Positions 12,401-24,599 of a stretch of 64,000 bases of DNA are shown here, one piece after another. A program made the translations under genes and the position numbers. The stretch is from Taenia hydatigena (Eukaryota; Platyhelminthes; Cestoda; Cyclophyllidea; Taeniidae): NCBI GenBank assembly GCA_036345935.2, contig JADWOT020001577.1:248001-312000 (forward strand). Direction: 5' to 3'. The notes below the pieces were generated by a model, which was given only the letters and a program-made list of their open reading frames with translations, was not told the origin of the DNA and did not search any database. Position 1 is the stretch's first letter, and each line of letters begins with the position of its first letter.

Positions 12401-15400
12401 ATAGTCGATCGCTACGGCTTCGGCAGCGAGTTAATCGAGGTTGATAACGAAGCCGTAGGTCCAATCACTTCTTGCATTATGACTTCCTCCAATTCTCAGT
12501 AATAGATGTTAATTCATCCTACTTTCTAAAGAGAAAATTTGCCCTTTTTGTTCTCTTTTTCTCTTCTCCATTTTGCTCGCCCCAGGAGGGCGTTTACCTG
12601 TCATCACGCAGAAGACACTGACCTTTTCCACAGCGACAAAAAAACGCAGGAGCGAAAGAAAACCACCTGTGGCTCTTGGAAGGTGTTGTGTTTTTTTACT
12701 ACTTCTTTTCTGGATGATGGTAGCCTTCTGTAGATGCAAAATTAGAGCAGCAATTAGCTGAACTACTACTTGTACTGAAGGTAAAGCTAGAAAAGTGGTA
12801 AAAGAAAGCTCGGTTGTTGAGGTTGCCTTGAAGATGTTACCAGGCATGTGAGTCTGCGGGCAGCTCCTAGGAAAGTAATTGTACATCTCCATGATGTCTT
12901 ATTTACACCTTAATGGTCTTTCCATATCCTACCTCCCAGTTTGCCGAGATAGATGGAATACTAAATACTCTTCAAATGCGGTTTTTTTCCCATGCCAAAA
13001 GGTGGAATAAGTGATTTGAAGGTGAGAGGCAGCGGACATATTGGTTGCTTGGCGTCCAAAGAGGGAAATTAAGTCCACTAGGAAATACAGTGTCAGTAGT
13101 ATCACCACTCCATCACCTCTTCTAATCCACTTAATGGGTAGCGCAGTTACAAGTGGTCACTCGACCCCGTAGCGAGTAGGTTGGCAAATAAGTGGATGGG
13201 AATAAGAAGGAGGGCGCAACGTGGGTGTCTTTCCGTCTGAATGGCTTTATTGCCCAACCACTGAAGGTAAATTAGGTCAATTAAGTGATTGCTTGCCGTA
13301 AGAGTGTCACCCTTTTTTTCATTTTTGGAAGGAGTTTAAATCCCATCCAACTAAGTTACGCCACTCAGGTGACCATGAAGCGCAGCTATCAAGGAATCGT
13401 TGATTTGTCGGAGCATGCTGTCCTTTTCGGATGAACAAAAGTCGGCACTTGAAGCTGCGACCCATTGATCGACCAACCAATAGGCTAGAGCCATAACTAC
13501 TCACAACTCCATCTGTCCTCCACTCGGCAGCTGATAGACAGCCAGTCGTCTAGTGACTCTGAATGACCAAATGGTCGGTTTTGAAAGGCAATTTGAGTAT
13601 TCGACTCAATCAGCACAGCCCATAGCCGATCCTCCAGTTCTAGCATTCCTAAAAAGCCAATCAAGGTAGACACCACAGTAATAGCTTTATTCTTGAGGTC
13701 AAAGGTTGCAAAAAGGGCTGAATTTCCGACCCAATACTATCTATCAGGTCTCTCACTGTCACTTAAAAGATAAAAAACTTGCTGCTCTACCAAAACTTTT
13801 GTTTCAAATCACGAGCCAACCCTGATTGGTGCATTTACTAACGAGGTTTTGAAGGGGATTACGTTCACCACAGTCTAATAAAGGCATTTTCTGTCCTAAA
13901 TTTTGTTACCTAGAGGCTAACCAATGTCATATTACGAGAGTAGGGACATCCTTCCATCAGTGTCCTGCCAATCAACTCATCGCTGCTTGCTACACGACTT
14001 GGTACAACTGGCTATCATGACTGGATAGAGGACACGGCACTGACAGCAAATGGAGTATCCACTTCACTGGTTACTTTTTTGGAGTTACTCAATGCCGAAA
14101 GTTGTTGAGATGTTTTGAAGCGGCAGAAAGTTGGTAAACGAATTTCAATTTTGGAGTAAAACTGCCAAAGCTGAAGTGAGCCTTCTCATCTTTCATGCCT
14201 CAACTTCAAGGTGGCAAGTTCCCATGTAGATGGAGTTTCATGACAGTTTGGAAGTTAATCCTTCTTCTTTTCAGTGTTTCTTAGTGAGTAAGCGCGTAAG
14301 ATGCTCGTCAGCTCGAGGGTACAGATTTAAGGGATTACAACAGTGAAATGGATCAGCAAGACCTTCGGGATTCTAAGACATGTCGATCGGTCGGACTGTT
14401 TGTAGAGATCAAGGAATTTACAATGGTTTTCTCTCCAAAGTTTAAACATTTATGATTGAACCTCACTAACCCATTTTCTCTTGTCTAACTGAGGTGTGAG
14501 GAGAAAGAGTCGCAACTGAGTAAAGAGTAGGAGGCTGGTTCCATTTCAGCAGAACACAGCAACTGCGAGAAAACTGATGCCATTCTCTTGTGTTATTTCC
14601 GTACATCACAAGTGATGAATATCACTTCTTTCTGCCATCAGCACTTGTCTATCACTTCATAATGCCCAAAGTAGGGTTGACAGGTGGAAAGTAGGAATAG
14701 AAATGATTTGTGTTAGGTCATGCCTAGATTTTCATAAACTCAGACCATTTGGTGTCTCCTTTGGAGAAGAAAAAGAGCAGATGGCATTAATGACCACCTC
14801 AATGCATAAAAGGTACGGAGAAGCTCCCCGCAATCGCCTTATTTTCCTTTAGTTAATTAGCAGACCTTTGAGGTGGCCCTGTGTAATGCGAGGAGTAGTT
14901 ATTCCATACATCATTCTCCTAATAAACGTACTATCTAGGATGAATAAATCAACCAACAGAAAGCCCTGCTCTGTAGATCAGCAGTTTTGGAGGCATTCAA
15001 AGTTTATGCAGTCCCAATTTTTCCTCTCCTCATCAGAGCAGTCAGCGGTACTAGGAACACCCAAGTCAACCAACAAAATGGGCACCGTGGATTTGTCTCC
15101 AAGGCAGGCAACAAAATGATTGGAATGAATTTATTTTTTAAGGTCTGGACTGACAGTTGGTATAACAAACGCCTTGTCTATTTTGCGATGGCATTTGAAT
15201 GTGGTCTACTGGTTAGTTGGGTGATGCTGTTACGCATAAAAACCTGAGAACCAGGGAGAAAGAAGTGCACACAGGGCAGGGTTTTATGCCTGACTGCTGT
15301 AAAAGCAATTAGACTGATTGCTTCATCCAATTCTGCCTGGTTCAGTGTACATCCTAGTAATGAAGGAAGACAAATCGACTGATGGGATTCGGAGGGACAC

Positions 15401-17485
15401 AACGACAAATAAAAAACACCACAATCAGTCGGTTTTGAGTCTGTGTAGGGAAATTTGTGGACTTTTAAAAACCGTTAAGATAAATATGATATGAGGTGAT
15501 CACTCTTTAAATAAAATTATTCACCTTCTGTTTTCTGGTTTAACCGATTTTTTCGAAAGTGTTTCCACCATCACGTCCCCGACCTATATCGATTCCTGAG
15601 GTTATGAGGGGTGTAAGAGTCAGTTATGCCTTTCAATTTTTCCTGCAGATCTCAAACAGTGGTTGGAAAGTCATAAATTAGGAAATAACTTGCATAGTCT
15701 CCAAGACAGAGATGACATGTTACTAGCAAAATTTTTTCACGAACCGATTTGATTTAAGATCACCTGGAATGTCGCATTGAGAACAAAGCGGAGAGGGACA
15801 CTAACAAGAATCAAAAAGTTAACCAAGACTTATTAACAGCCCTGAGTGTCATCCAGACTGGCAGATAGGGATGTTAGAATTCCCGCCACTACTTAAAAAA
15901 TATGCAAGTAAATGCTAAAAATCTTCCAGAAAACTATACCCGAACGCTAGGTTTGCTGTATTTTAAGGTTTGAAACTGCATAGCCTTTATTAAGTTGGAA
16001 AACTTTTTCCATTTGAACTAAAAAGTACTCCCTTAAGTTACCACTAAATAGTTTAAAGTGCAGTGAAAATTGGAAAAATGTATAAGTAGGAAAAATTATT
16101 GTACGCCTCATTTCACTGCGCTAGCATCAGACGATTTCGTGTTACCTTGCTACTGAATATAATTTAGTAGAACGGTGCGCACACCAAAAAAGATGTTTAA
16201 GGAGAACTTCATCAATAAGGGATAGTAGAATTATTCAATAGGGCAATTTTTCGACCCATTTATTTTGTGTGTAGATACTACTCGCCTTTTTGAGTATGCC
16301 ATCTCCAGCCTTATGAATGTAAAAATAGCAAATTTTAGCGCCAGGGACCAGCCATGTGAGCTGGAAAAATTTAGGACTTATGCATTCCCGTATTGTTGTA
16401 GTGCCTGGTTATTTCACTGAGCCTTGTTGGGTCACAGGATGGTCAGGCCAGCCAACTCCGCGATTTTGTTGGCGCTGCTTGCTCCCTCCAAGTGTGGGAA
16501 AATTTCTCTTCTCAATAAACTGTGAGCGCTTTCCACCAGTGCGGCGCCTTTCTTCCTCCTAGATATCGTGATGAGCCAAGCCAGGATGCAGATTTGCTAT
16601 TAAAAGAACTTCAGCATGCAGAGAGGAAATCCGCTCAAGCATTCAACTGGGCATGAAAATAACGCGTCACTGCATACCAACATTGGGACAGCGAATTCAT
16701 CATAAGGGACTATCGAATATCTATGCCTTGAAAATCCATGAGGCCCAAGTTAGTTATATGGGGCTCCAAGTCGCAGTACTACGGCAGAAAACGTACTACT
16801 AGCGCAAAAACCGACTAAGGAGCTAATAGCATTATCCAAATGTCATACTACTGGGTAAAAATACGATAGTGAGAACTCAAGTGCCCTCGTATTCAAGTGC
16901 GGAGCCATAGTCGGTACTACGCTAACTCCCTCTTGCGGCTTTTTACCCTACTAACTCAAGTCGAATACAACCTACACGACCGTAACAGGTGCCAAGTATT
17001 TTTAACTTAATTACCCTTTTTCATTCTCTTTGATGTGGTAAACTGCTTTGACTGCATCACACAAGTTAAATTCGTTGATTAGACAAAAGGCACGTCCGAG
17101 TGTAGCGGTATTTATCTGACTATAAAAACAACATTTCCAAATACCAAAGCAATAAATCCACATTTAAGGACTTTTTTGAAATGCATAACACCCGAATTTT
17201 CAAAACTAGCAGAAATGAATAATTATTCGTTAGCACTTAAGTGTTTTGAATAAATAATATTATTCAGGTGGTACAGGGAATGGGACCCTAAACATGTTCC
17301 TGAAAAGTATGATGCAAAAGTTGGTTCATTTGCTTTCGTACGATTTAGTTCTTAGTATGTTAATGGATTAAGTTTAGTCAGCCCGGTTTCGTGCAGACCT
17401 TAGTGGAAGGTCTCCTAGCCTTCGATAAAAATTGCACTTTCTGGTGACTAACTTGCAAAAAACTACTCCCGCTTGTAGTAATTTG

Positions 17486-17665
17486 TTTGTTGGAACTACC
17501 GGTTTCGGTGAAGGTCACAGAGGTGGCCGTACTACCCTAGCTGCGTGGGCTGGCCTACGAGCCATGCCAGCAGCTTATTTCCCTCTATCCGTTGAATATA
17601 TATATTCTATCCTAGCATTCAGCCTTCTTTTGCCTTCGAGGGAGCCTCGGGACGCTACACCGCTT
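17486..17665 (+). repeat. Dispersed repeat copy (same family as the 51.5-52.9 kb array)
   Basis: The left part (CCGGTTTCGGTGAAGGTCAC, then GGGCTGGCC and GCCATGCCAGCAGC) and the right core (CTTCTTTTGCCTTCGAGGGA, then CCTCGGGACGCTACAC) align in the same order and spacing with the units at 51466, 52348 and 52762. A 94-codon frame spans it, but its reading frame relative to the core differs from that of the array copies, so I do not consider it protein-coding. The family is unidentified. Confidence 0.55.
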
Positions 17666-20509
17666 CTTTCAAATTCCAAGATTGGCAACTCCTGGCAGTC
17701 CCAATGTAAGTAGTAAGAAACAACCAAGTGGCCGGATGAATTGCTGGGCAAATGAGTAAACACTTGAGTGGGCGAATGGAAAGATGAAGTAATGAATTAA
17801 TGAATGCTTGGGGAATGAGTTTGCAGCACTCTGAGCTAGTCCTAAGAACGCAAGAAGTCACAGTAAAATGGCAGAGAATCTACCACCCAATGCACAGAAG
17901 AGACTGCTAACAGGATTGGAGGCCATGCCGCTGAGCAAAAGCACAAGCTGCGGAGCCTTAGGTGTCCACGTAATCAAACCTAGAGGCAAAAACCAAACAA
18001 TATGAGGGGATGAATACGTTATCGAACTCGAAATCGATGGAAGTATAAATAGGGAGGTCTTCCACTCTTTGATAATGGACGATACACCTACAAACAAGCG
18101 ACTTGGGGAAGTATGTCCCTCACTCCTTCAATTTGCTCAAGGTGGCAGTCAAATAAAATATTTTTACTCTGGTGGGTGCTTTCACAGCAGTCAAGCCCAG
18201 TGTAAATGAGCGAATGGGTGAGCAAATGAGTGAATAATTCATTCTCATCTAATGGCCCTCCTACACGCAACCTGAAACCCGCTCTCACGCAACACTCGCC
18301 TCCTCTTCCTCCACCGTCGCGTCGCCATGGTGATACCCGAGTTTTGAGGCCGTGCCATGGCCTCTGTTCCAATGCACGCGAGAAAGGAGATAGAATTTGC
18401 GTGACTGAATGTTATCTTTGGAAACAGAAAGCAGTGGTGGCGAGGAACCACTGGTCTCTCCTCTTGCCTCTACTCCATTCCTCTGGCTTAACCTTAATCG
18501 TGGTCTTCACTTGGGAGTGAATGAAATAGCTGATAGTTATCAGTGGCTCGTGGTTAGCTCCATTCCTACAATACATCGCATCGCAACGCACTGTAATACA
18601 GTGCCACACATCTCTACACACTACACTACGAGATTTCTTACCTCAAACTACGTAAACACTTGTGGGAGGCCGCATATCTCAAATGCAGGTGAAGCATGAC
18701 AGGTGGGTGGCCATCTGCATCGGCACATTCATCCTCCTCCTCAAGCTCTCAAACCCCGCAAGTGATGAAAATCACCTAAAGCCGACACCTGTAAAGTATA
18801 AGTATGGTATGAATGGAGCTGATTAATGCCGGACCGTGTCTAGATTTCCAGGGCCACTGGGCCTCTTAAAAAATTGTGATGGCAGCAGTTGATGTCTTCT
18901 TTGGAGGGGACGATGGATTGTGCCGATGACTATCTCAACACATTTTGAATAATTTATCCACTCTTTTTTGTTGTACTAAATTGTAAAGCGAATGTAGATT
19001 AGCAAGGCAGACATTTCAATAAATTATGCTATGCCATAATACTACTCGTTAATTGAGAAACGCACGACACTCTGATCGATGGCAGTGGCATGCCAAGTTC
19101 TGCTTCCAATCTTGAAGATTGGCCCACTTGATGAACAAAACATACGAGACAAGACCTTGGTGGCAAATAGGAGAGAACCCAAAGCACCACCAATATGATC
19201 TAAGCAGCAGCATCGGGTACTACTTATGTTAATAGATAGTAGCACTTCACCCGCGATGTGAAGACGCGTTTTAATTGCTCTAAGGCTTTTTAAGACGACT
19301 TTGCGAAACCTTTGACGAAATTAACAAGTCCTGTGTCAAAAATTGGTGCCATTTTTCAACCAAGCATTACCCAAAAAATGGAAAAGTATATTACATCAGA
19401 ATAACTCAAGCCTTGGGAAGCCTTTTTTTGTTCTCACCTCATATTCTAAGGCCGCAGACCTCGTTAATTTGAGGTGTGCTGGAGTAAGAGAGAAAGGGCG
19501 AGAGAGGTGTCGTTGACATCTACGCAGTTTCTGTGCGAACACGCAACCCGCAATTGTCTATTACCCATCTCCAGCCCAATCTGATAACTTCGCAAATCCT
19601 CCTCCACCTTTGCGTGTCTAGAGGAAAAGAAAGGAGAGCATTCAATCAGCCAAAGTGTTGTTGGAGGGTAGGAAGTGAGGTCATCGCGGAAAAAAGTAAC
19701 ATTAAGGTAACCTCACATCCTTGGCCTCTTAAAGAGCGATAAGGTTTCAGCCCACCACTCCTCAGTGTGGAGTATCTTATTTAGCCATAACTTAAATGTT
19801 TTTGAGACAAGTTTTCCTGCAGTATGCATATGAAGAAGGAAAGACTTTGAGTTCGACTATCTAGTGGCCTAAACTGGAAAGAATTTGCGGCCTAAGGTTA
19901 CTGGATTTCGGATAATACTTCTCGTTCATCTGCAATTTGCCGAGGTGTCAAAAACGATTTTGGATTCTTGGTTTGACGAACCATCGTTATGATCTTACTG
20001 CAATGCTTGTGTCTCATTGCTCTAGAGGTTTCCATAAGCTCCATTCAAACAGTCCACTTAAATTTTACACTATGACTGATTCCCTCCTCATTGGCCAATG
20101 TCATGAGGCGAAACGCTGGAGGGTCAAGGTTACTGAATAAGGCAAAATATATGCAGAAACGGTAACCGTCAGTGTGGCCCAGGCCTCCACCACGCGTACG
20201 CTTTATTCCGAGTGCATTCAGATTGTCCGTGCTCTCGCAAATGCAGCGTCTAGGTTAGCACTTGAGGCTCGACTAAGCGTGATTCGGGGAGGGCGAAGAG
20301 CAGGTAGGAGACCGGCCACATAGGTAAAGTACCACCTTATTGTAATCAATTTGTAGGTCCTAGTACTGATTCAGATCAAATCTGGTGTTAAAGCGAGACA
20401 GCAACATCCTCGGGGATACCTCGGACACCAAATTTTGAAGGAGTGTCTAAAGTTGGGCCACTTGATGAGTTATTCAAGTCTAAAATACCTAAGAACATTA
20501 CTTACAGAC

Positions 20510-21110
20510 TAGAATCACCGAGACTGATGGGCTGGACAGAGCATTGGCATTTCAGCTACAGGGATGCTGCGGCGAGGGGAGGAGGCGGTGGGATGTGAGT
20601 GATAGCGGCGCAGCCTAAGGCTGGCGGAAACTTTTAAAACGCCTCCCTGGTGGGGTGTTTTATCGCAGAAACAGCACGCGACAGTGTAATATTTAATGCT
20701 ATCACGCACAACTACTCCCAGAAGGCAAGAAACGGAAAGGGAAGGCCAAACTCGCTGCGGCACGATGCGACGCGCCGCGAAATTGATTGGACCGATTGAT
20801 TTATATACATATACAATCGAGCCTTCAAAGGCTGCTTCCTGCGAGAATGAACAAGCACAAGTGCGTGCAATTCTAAATGAAATTTATGATCTGCCTCTCT
20901 CTCTCTCTCGCTCGCCAGCGCTCGCCCTCTTCAAAACACGCATGCATGCAACCGAGCGACGAGGCAGGAGGACACGAAATCACGCACAAAACGGGCACAA
21001 AGTGTGTGTGCGTGTGTGTAAATTGAAGCGGCGGCTCACCCGACTTCCACTCTCAGAAGCCTGTCCTCATTCAGCTATCAGCTTTCAAATAAAATTCATG
21101 GGTAGATGAA
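20510..21110. promoter_or_regulatory. GC-rich island with TATA-like motif and CT run, possible promoter
   Basis: A GC-richer block about 1.3 kb upstream of the IRF2BP-type gene. It contains a TATA-like stretch (TTTATATACATATAC, about 20810), a CT run at 20895-20909 and a GT run near 21001-21018. Overlapping open frames on both strands have no family match. It could be a distal promoter or 5' UTR exon of the downstream gene; that link is inference. Confidence 0.25.
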
Positions 21111-22270
21111 AGGCTTAGCTGCATCTCTTAGGTCAGCCTAAACGAGTGCTATTCGTCATCTTGGTTTCTAGGACTAAATGGAATAAAATTAATTTCTTTC
21201 TACCAAACTTTCTTATTAGTGTTAATTCATTTTATTCATGAAAATCCACAAGATATTTTACATTATACTTTACCGATGATTCCATATTTGGAGGAAGGCT
21301 TATATACATTTCAGTAGTATGCTTAAACAAAAACTGACCTTTTTATACAATAAAATATTGCTGTGGCTTTTGATTTCTGTATGTAATGAAACTTTTGGGC
21401 TATTATAAGACTTAGGTTTCCAGAAGCAACTCGATCATAAATGTCAAGGGGCCGAGAGGCGCCATGCCACCGCTGGAATAGCAAGAATGGACAAGGCTGA
21501 ACGGGTTCTGTCTTCCCCGCAATTGCAGAATTTCCAAAGCAAACACCATCAGTCATTTTGCCATTTTTAAAGACTCCTACGAGGTACATTCATTTGAAGG
21601 CTGGGCAGCCTACAACAACTTCGAGGAAATCTTCTGCAAAGACACTACTGCTCTAAGTGTTAAGTAATGTTAAAGACTATTTTGCATTCATCTCCTTGTT
21701 TCAGAGCTTGATGCATATGATGATGATAGTGGTGCTAATGGTGGTTAGGCATGAGGGTTTGCGGTAAGTCACCTCCTCTACTCCCCACTCCATCATCGCG
21801 ATGACTGCGAGTCACGCAATGGCTGTTGCGTGTCACACATACACAAGAGGTAAGAGATAGAGACTCGGTCTTTTCTCTCCCCTCTAAATGTCATCCTCTT
21901 CACTGCAAACGTAACATTTTACCTTCCTTAATAACATCTCCAAAAATTTGCCAAAAGTGTTGGCCGTGATGATATATAATCCTAAGGAAGCGAAGATCTT
22001 CATCCGGAATTACCATTTGTTATATGAAGGTACACTGTCTCATGTCATCCCCGAGATATCAAAGCAGAAACGTAAATAACTTCACCGTGATGGAGAAACA
22101 ATGGGCCTGTTAGTAGCCTAAACCAAAAAAACGAACAAGACTACTGAATTTCAAATAAAAAAACCAAACAATCCCGGTTTGTAAGCACTTGATCATTTAA
22201 ATAAATCAAGTTTTACGAAAAATAGAAGTAATTTCAGCGTCAGCTCTAAGTGAACTCGAGCATAATTGAC
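21111..22270. other. Intergenic upstream of the IRF2BP-type gene
   Basis: AT-rich sequence with no recognisable exon. A short minus-strand frame (21323-21589) lacks any domain. The stretch probably holds regulatory DNA for the gene starting at 22379, but apart from the CCAAT boxes at its end I see no specific site. Confidence 0.4.
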
Positions 22271-22273
22271 TAA

Positions 22274-22304
22274 CCAATCAAGTGAGGCAGGCCAGACAGC
22301 CAAT
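22274..22304 (+). promoter_or_regulatory. Paired CCAAT boxes upstream of the IRF2BP-type gene
   Basis: Two CCAAT motifs (22274-22278 and 22300-22304), both followed by CA, lie 75-105 bp upstream of the first ATG. CCAAT boxes are typical of proximal promoters bound by NF-Y. No clear TATA box accompanies them. Promoter function is inferred from position and pairing only. Confidence 0.35.
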
Positions 22305-22378
22305 CAGGAGAGTGGAAGCACTTGCGACTACACTGCAGCCACCACTTCGAGTCATTTGCATTGCAATACGCCCAACTG

Positions 22379-23458
22379 ATGACAGGAGAAAGACAACTAT
22401 CCTCAACTGCACTGCCAAAGGCAGAGAACCCGATTCGTATCCACTGCTTCCTCTGTGAATTACCACGAAGCCCCTGGGCGCTTGTCTTCGATTTCTCTGT
22501 TCCCGTCTGTCGAGGCTGTGTCAACTACGAGGGTGCTGATCGAATAGAACAGGTCATTCAATGGGTAGGAGCACAAAAGCATGCTCTTTTACAAAGCAAA
22601 GAGAAGTCGAAAGGCATGAAGGCCCAGCCTTTTCTGTCAAATCACCATCCGACTATTATTGCTCTCTACATGGAGGCTCTAAGATTTCTTCAACAGCATC
22701 AGATTAATAACAATCATCAGCAGAGACAACAGCAGCAGCGCAATCAACGCCGGGAGTTCAACTTTCCTGCTCCAGTTCGATCAATAGGTCAGTCGTCACT
22801 AAGATCAGCATTATGTGTGGGTCTTTCCCACGATACTACCTGTTCAATCCGGGATCGGCTATTCTTCGAGTACCCTGCGGCTTCAGGCAAGGTGATAAGA
22901 GGTGTGTCCAAGTTGTTGGAGAGGATGGATGCAACGGAAGATGAAATGGAGATCGAGGCCCAACGAGGATGCTGGTGTAAGTTGGAAGAAGCAGTATCGT
23001 ACCTGCAAGACGAGTGGATTCAAGCTCAGTGCTTGACTTGTGGTGCCGCATTGGAAGGAAGCCATTTCGTCCAATGTCCAGTGCGTTCACAGCACCGATT
23101 TTGCTTCTCCTGTGCCAAGGCTGCTATGCTGGATGCGGAGAGGAATAATAAAGAGGAGGAGGGGGAGGAGAAAACGGGAGAAAGACGCAGACTCTTCCAT
23201 TGTCCCAGTGGAGAGATGTGTGCACTACCGGAGACTCCCAGTGTGCCATGGAGTTTCGTGGAATCGGAGATTGCAGTGATCCTAGGTAGTGCTGGGGCGA
23301 GTACTAGCTGTGACAGCGTTGGCAAGAAGCGTCATGCAACGATGGTGCTGAATCCGAAGCAGCAGCAGCAACAACAACAACAACAACAGCCGCGAAGACA
23401 AACGTTAGGAGCTAAGCTGCGAAGGACTGAATCACCCGACACGCCGGAAACTGCGTAA
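22379..23458 (+). CDS. IRF2-binding-protein family transcriptional co-regulator (IRF2BP1/2/L type)
   Basis: Single-exon gene of 359 codons. Residues about 25-75 carry the family's N-terminal C4 zinc finger: CFLC, then [20 protein letters not shown] and GADRIEQVI, close to the vertebrate CYLC...[14 protein letters not shown] block. The C-terminal RING-like domain (about 219-300) has CLTC, then [21 protein letters not shown] and [13 protein letters not shown]. The middle is Q-rich, and ten glutamines encoded by mixed CAG/CAA codons lie near the end. Family members act in the nucleus as co-repressors or adaptors for transcription factors; the RING can give E3 ligase activity. Unlike vertebrate proteins (over 550 aa) the linker is short, and an acidic/basic insertion of about 12 residues sits inside the RING between FCFSC and HCPSGEMC. 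The start is the first ATG in a frame opened by a TGA at 22283; it lies 24 codons before the first zinc-finger cysteine. No intron is needed, as in the vertebrate IRF2BPs. Confidence 0.93.
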   Translation: MTGERQLSSTALPKAENPIRIHCFLCELPRSPWALVFDFSVPVCRGCVNYEGADRIEQVIQWVGAQKHALLQSKEKSKGMKAQPFLSNHHPTIIALYMEALRFLQQHQINNNHQQRQQQQRNQRREFNFPAPVRSIGQSSLRSALCVGLSHDTTCSIRDRLFFEYPAASGKVIRGVSKLLERMDATEDEMEIEAQRGCWCKLEEAVSYLQDEWIQAQCLTCGAALEGSHFVQCPVRSQHRFCFSCAKAAMLDAERNNKEEEGEEKTGERRRLFHCPSGEMCALPETPSVPWSFVESEIAVILGSAGASTSCDSVGKKRHATMVLNPKQQQQQQQQQQPRRQTLGAKLRRTESPDTPETA

Positions 23459-24599
23459 TTTGCTTGGTTTTATGTAATGTATATTTTACGGACCCATCTT
23501 AAAGATACCTCCTTTTTCACTCTATCCAAAAAGCATTCTTTTTTTCAATGCCAGTAACATGCTTGCTATCGACGTCACAAATAAGTGACGCGCCGGTTTT
23601 CCTGACTGGGCTAGTAAGTCGAGAGTCTGAGAAATTTAAGAGGGGCAAACTGGAGAGAGACAAATGAGAGACAATCTGGAGTCGCATAATGACAACAAAG
23701 TTCAGCTATGGTGCTTGGCTTGTGAGATTCTGGTGACGAACGCACTTTACTTAATGTCATGCGATCCTCAGTCCACACGATTCTAGACCATAACTCCTGA
23801 TGTCTCAGTTCTTTTCACACATTGAAGAGCTTTTGTTTTACACCGGTATGCAACTTACTACCTTTACGGGAAGGTTTCGAGGAGCTACAAGCAGTTGGCG
23901 CGTCACAGTGCCCGAAAAATAGATTTATTCGCTGGAACCGCCGTAAGGCACAGGATTCACAAAAACCTGGACAGCTGCCTTGGCGACCATTTGTTGAACA
24001 TCAGCATGGGCCTTTAGACGAGTCAAATAACTTTTGACAATACTGCCACCTAGTCATTCAACGGGGTTAAAAATGCTTAGCTGAGAATGCCATTCTCCAA
24101 TGTCACAAATTCTAAGCGACGATTTCATCAAATCCGGAAAAGAAAACAACAAGGGATTGGTGTTTTGCTGCAAAAATTGCTACTTTTTTGAAAGTACGCA
24201 AGGAATACCAATGCACCGTGTCCAAGTTACAATAATATTACGAAGTAAAAAAAGGAGTAAAGGAGAGTGAGTAGGCCTTTGTAAGGGAAGTATGGAGAGA
24301 CAGAGAGAGCAAGATAAAGATATCAAAGGCTCAAAAAGCATGGAGGTCAATCCAAGTGACAAGCAGACTTTGTGAGTTAGTGGATGAGTGGATGAACACA
24401 CAATGTACAGGAGATAGAGAGAATAATATCGATGCTACTAACGACAAAATCAGTAGCAAGGATACAGGTAGCATCACAGAGAGTCGGGATTCGAGGGGGG
24501 ACTCCAGACAGACGACGACACGGCGGCGGTGTTGGAGGAAGAAAGGAGACGCGCACGCTCCTGTTCCATAGCCCTATTAAAGGACCTACAAGAGGGAGG
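23459..24599. other. Intergenic between convergent IRF2BP-type and HDAC genes
   Basis: The two genes face tail to tail across 1.1 kb, so this interval should hold both 3' UTRs. I see no canonical AATAAA close to either stop codon. A plus-strand frame at about 24356-24683 overlaps the HDAC last exon in antisense and has no domain. Confidence 0.45.

Larger units (their letters stand above)
5960..20510. other. Intergenic, no recognised gene; diverged repeats
   Basis: About 14.5 kb with no recognisable coding exon on either strand. It contains inverted fragments of the dispersed repeat family (7936-7991, 9392-9454), one plus-strand copy (about 17486-17665) and a tRNA-like A/B-box pair (9244-9327). 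A slightly GC-rich patch with opposing short frames at 18.09-18.52 kb has no family match. The rest is AT-rich unique-looking sequence. Confidence 0.45.
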
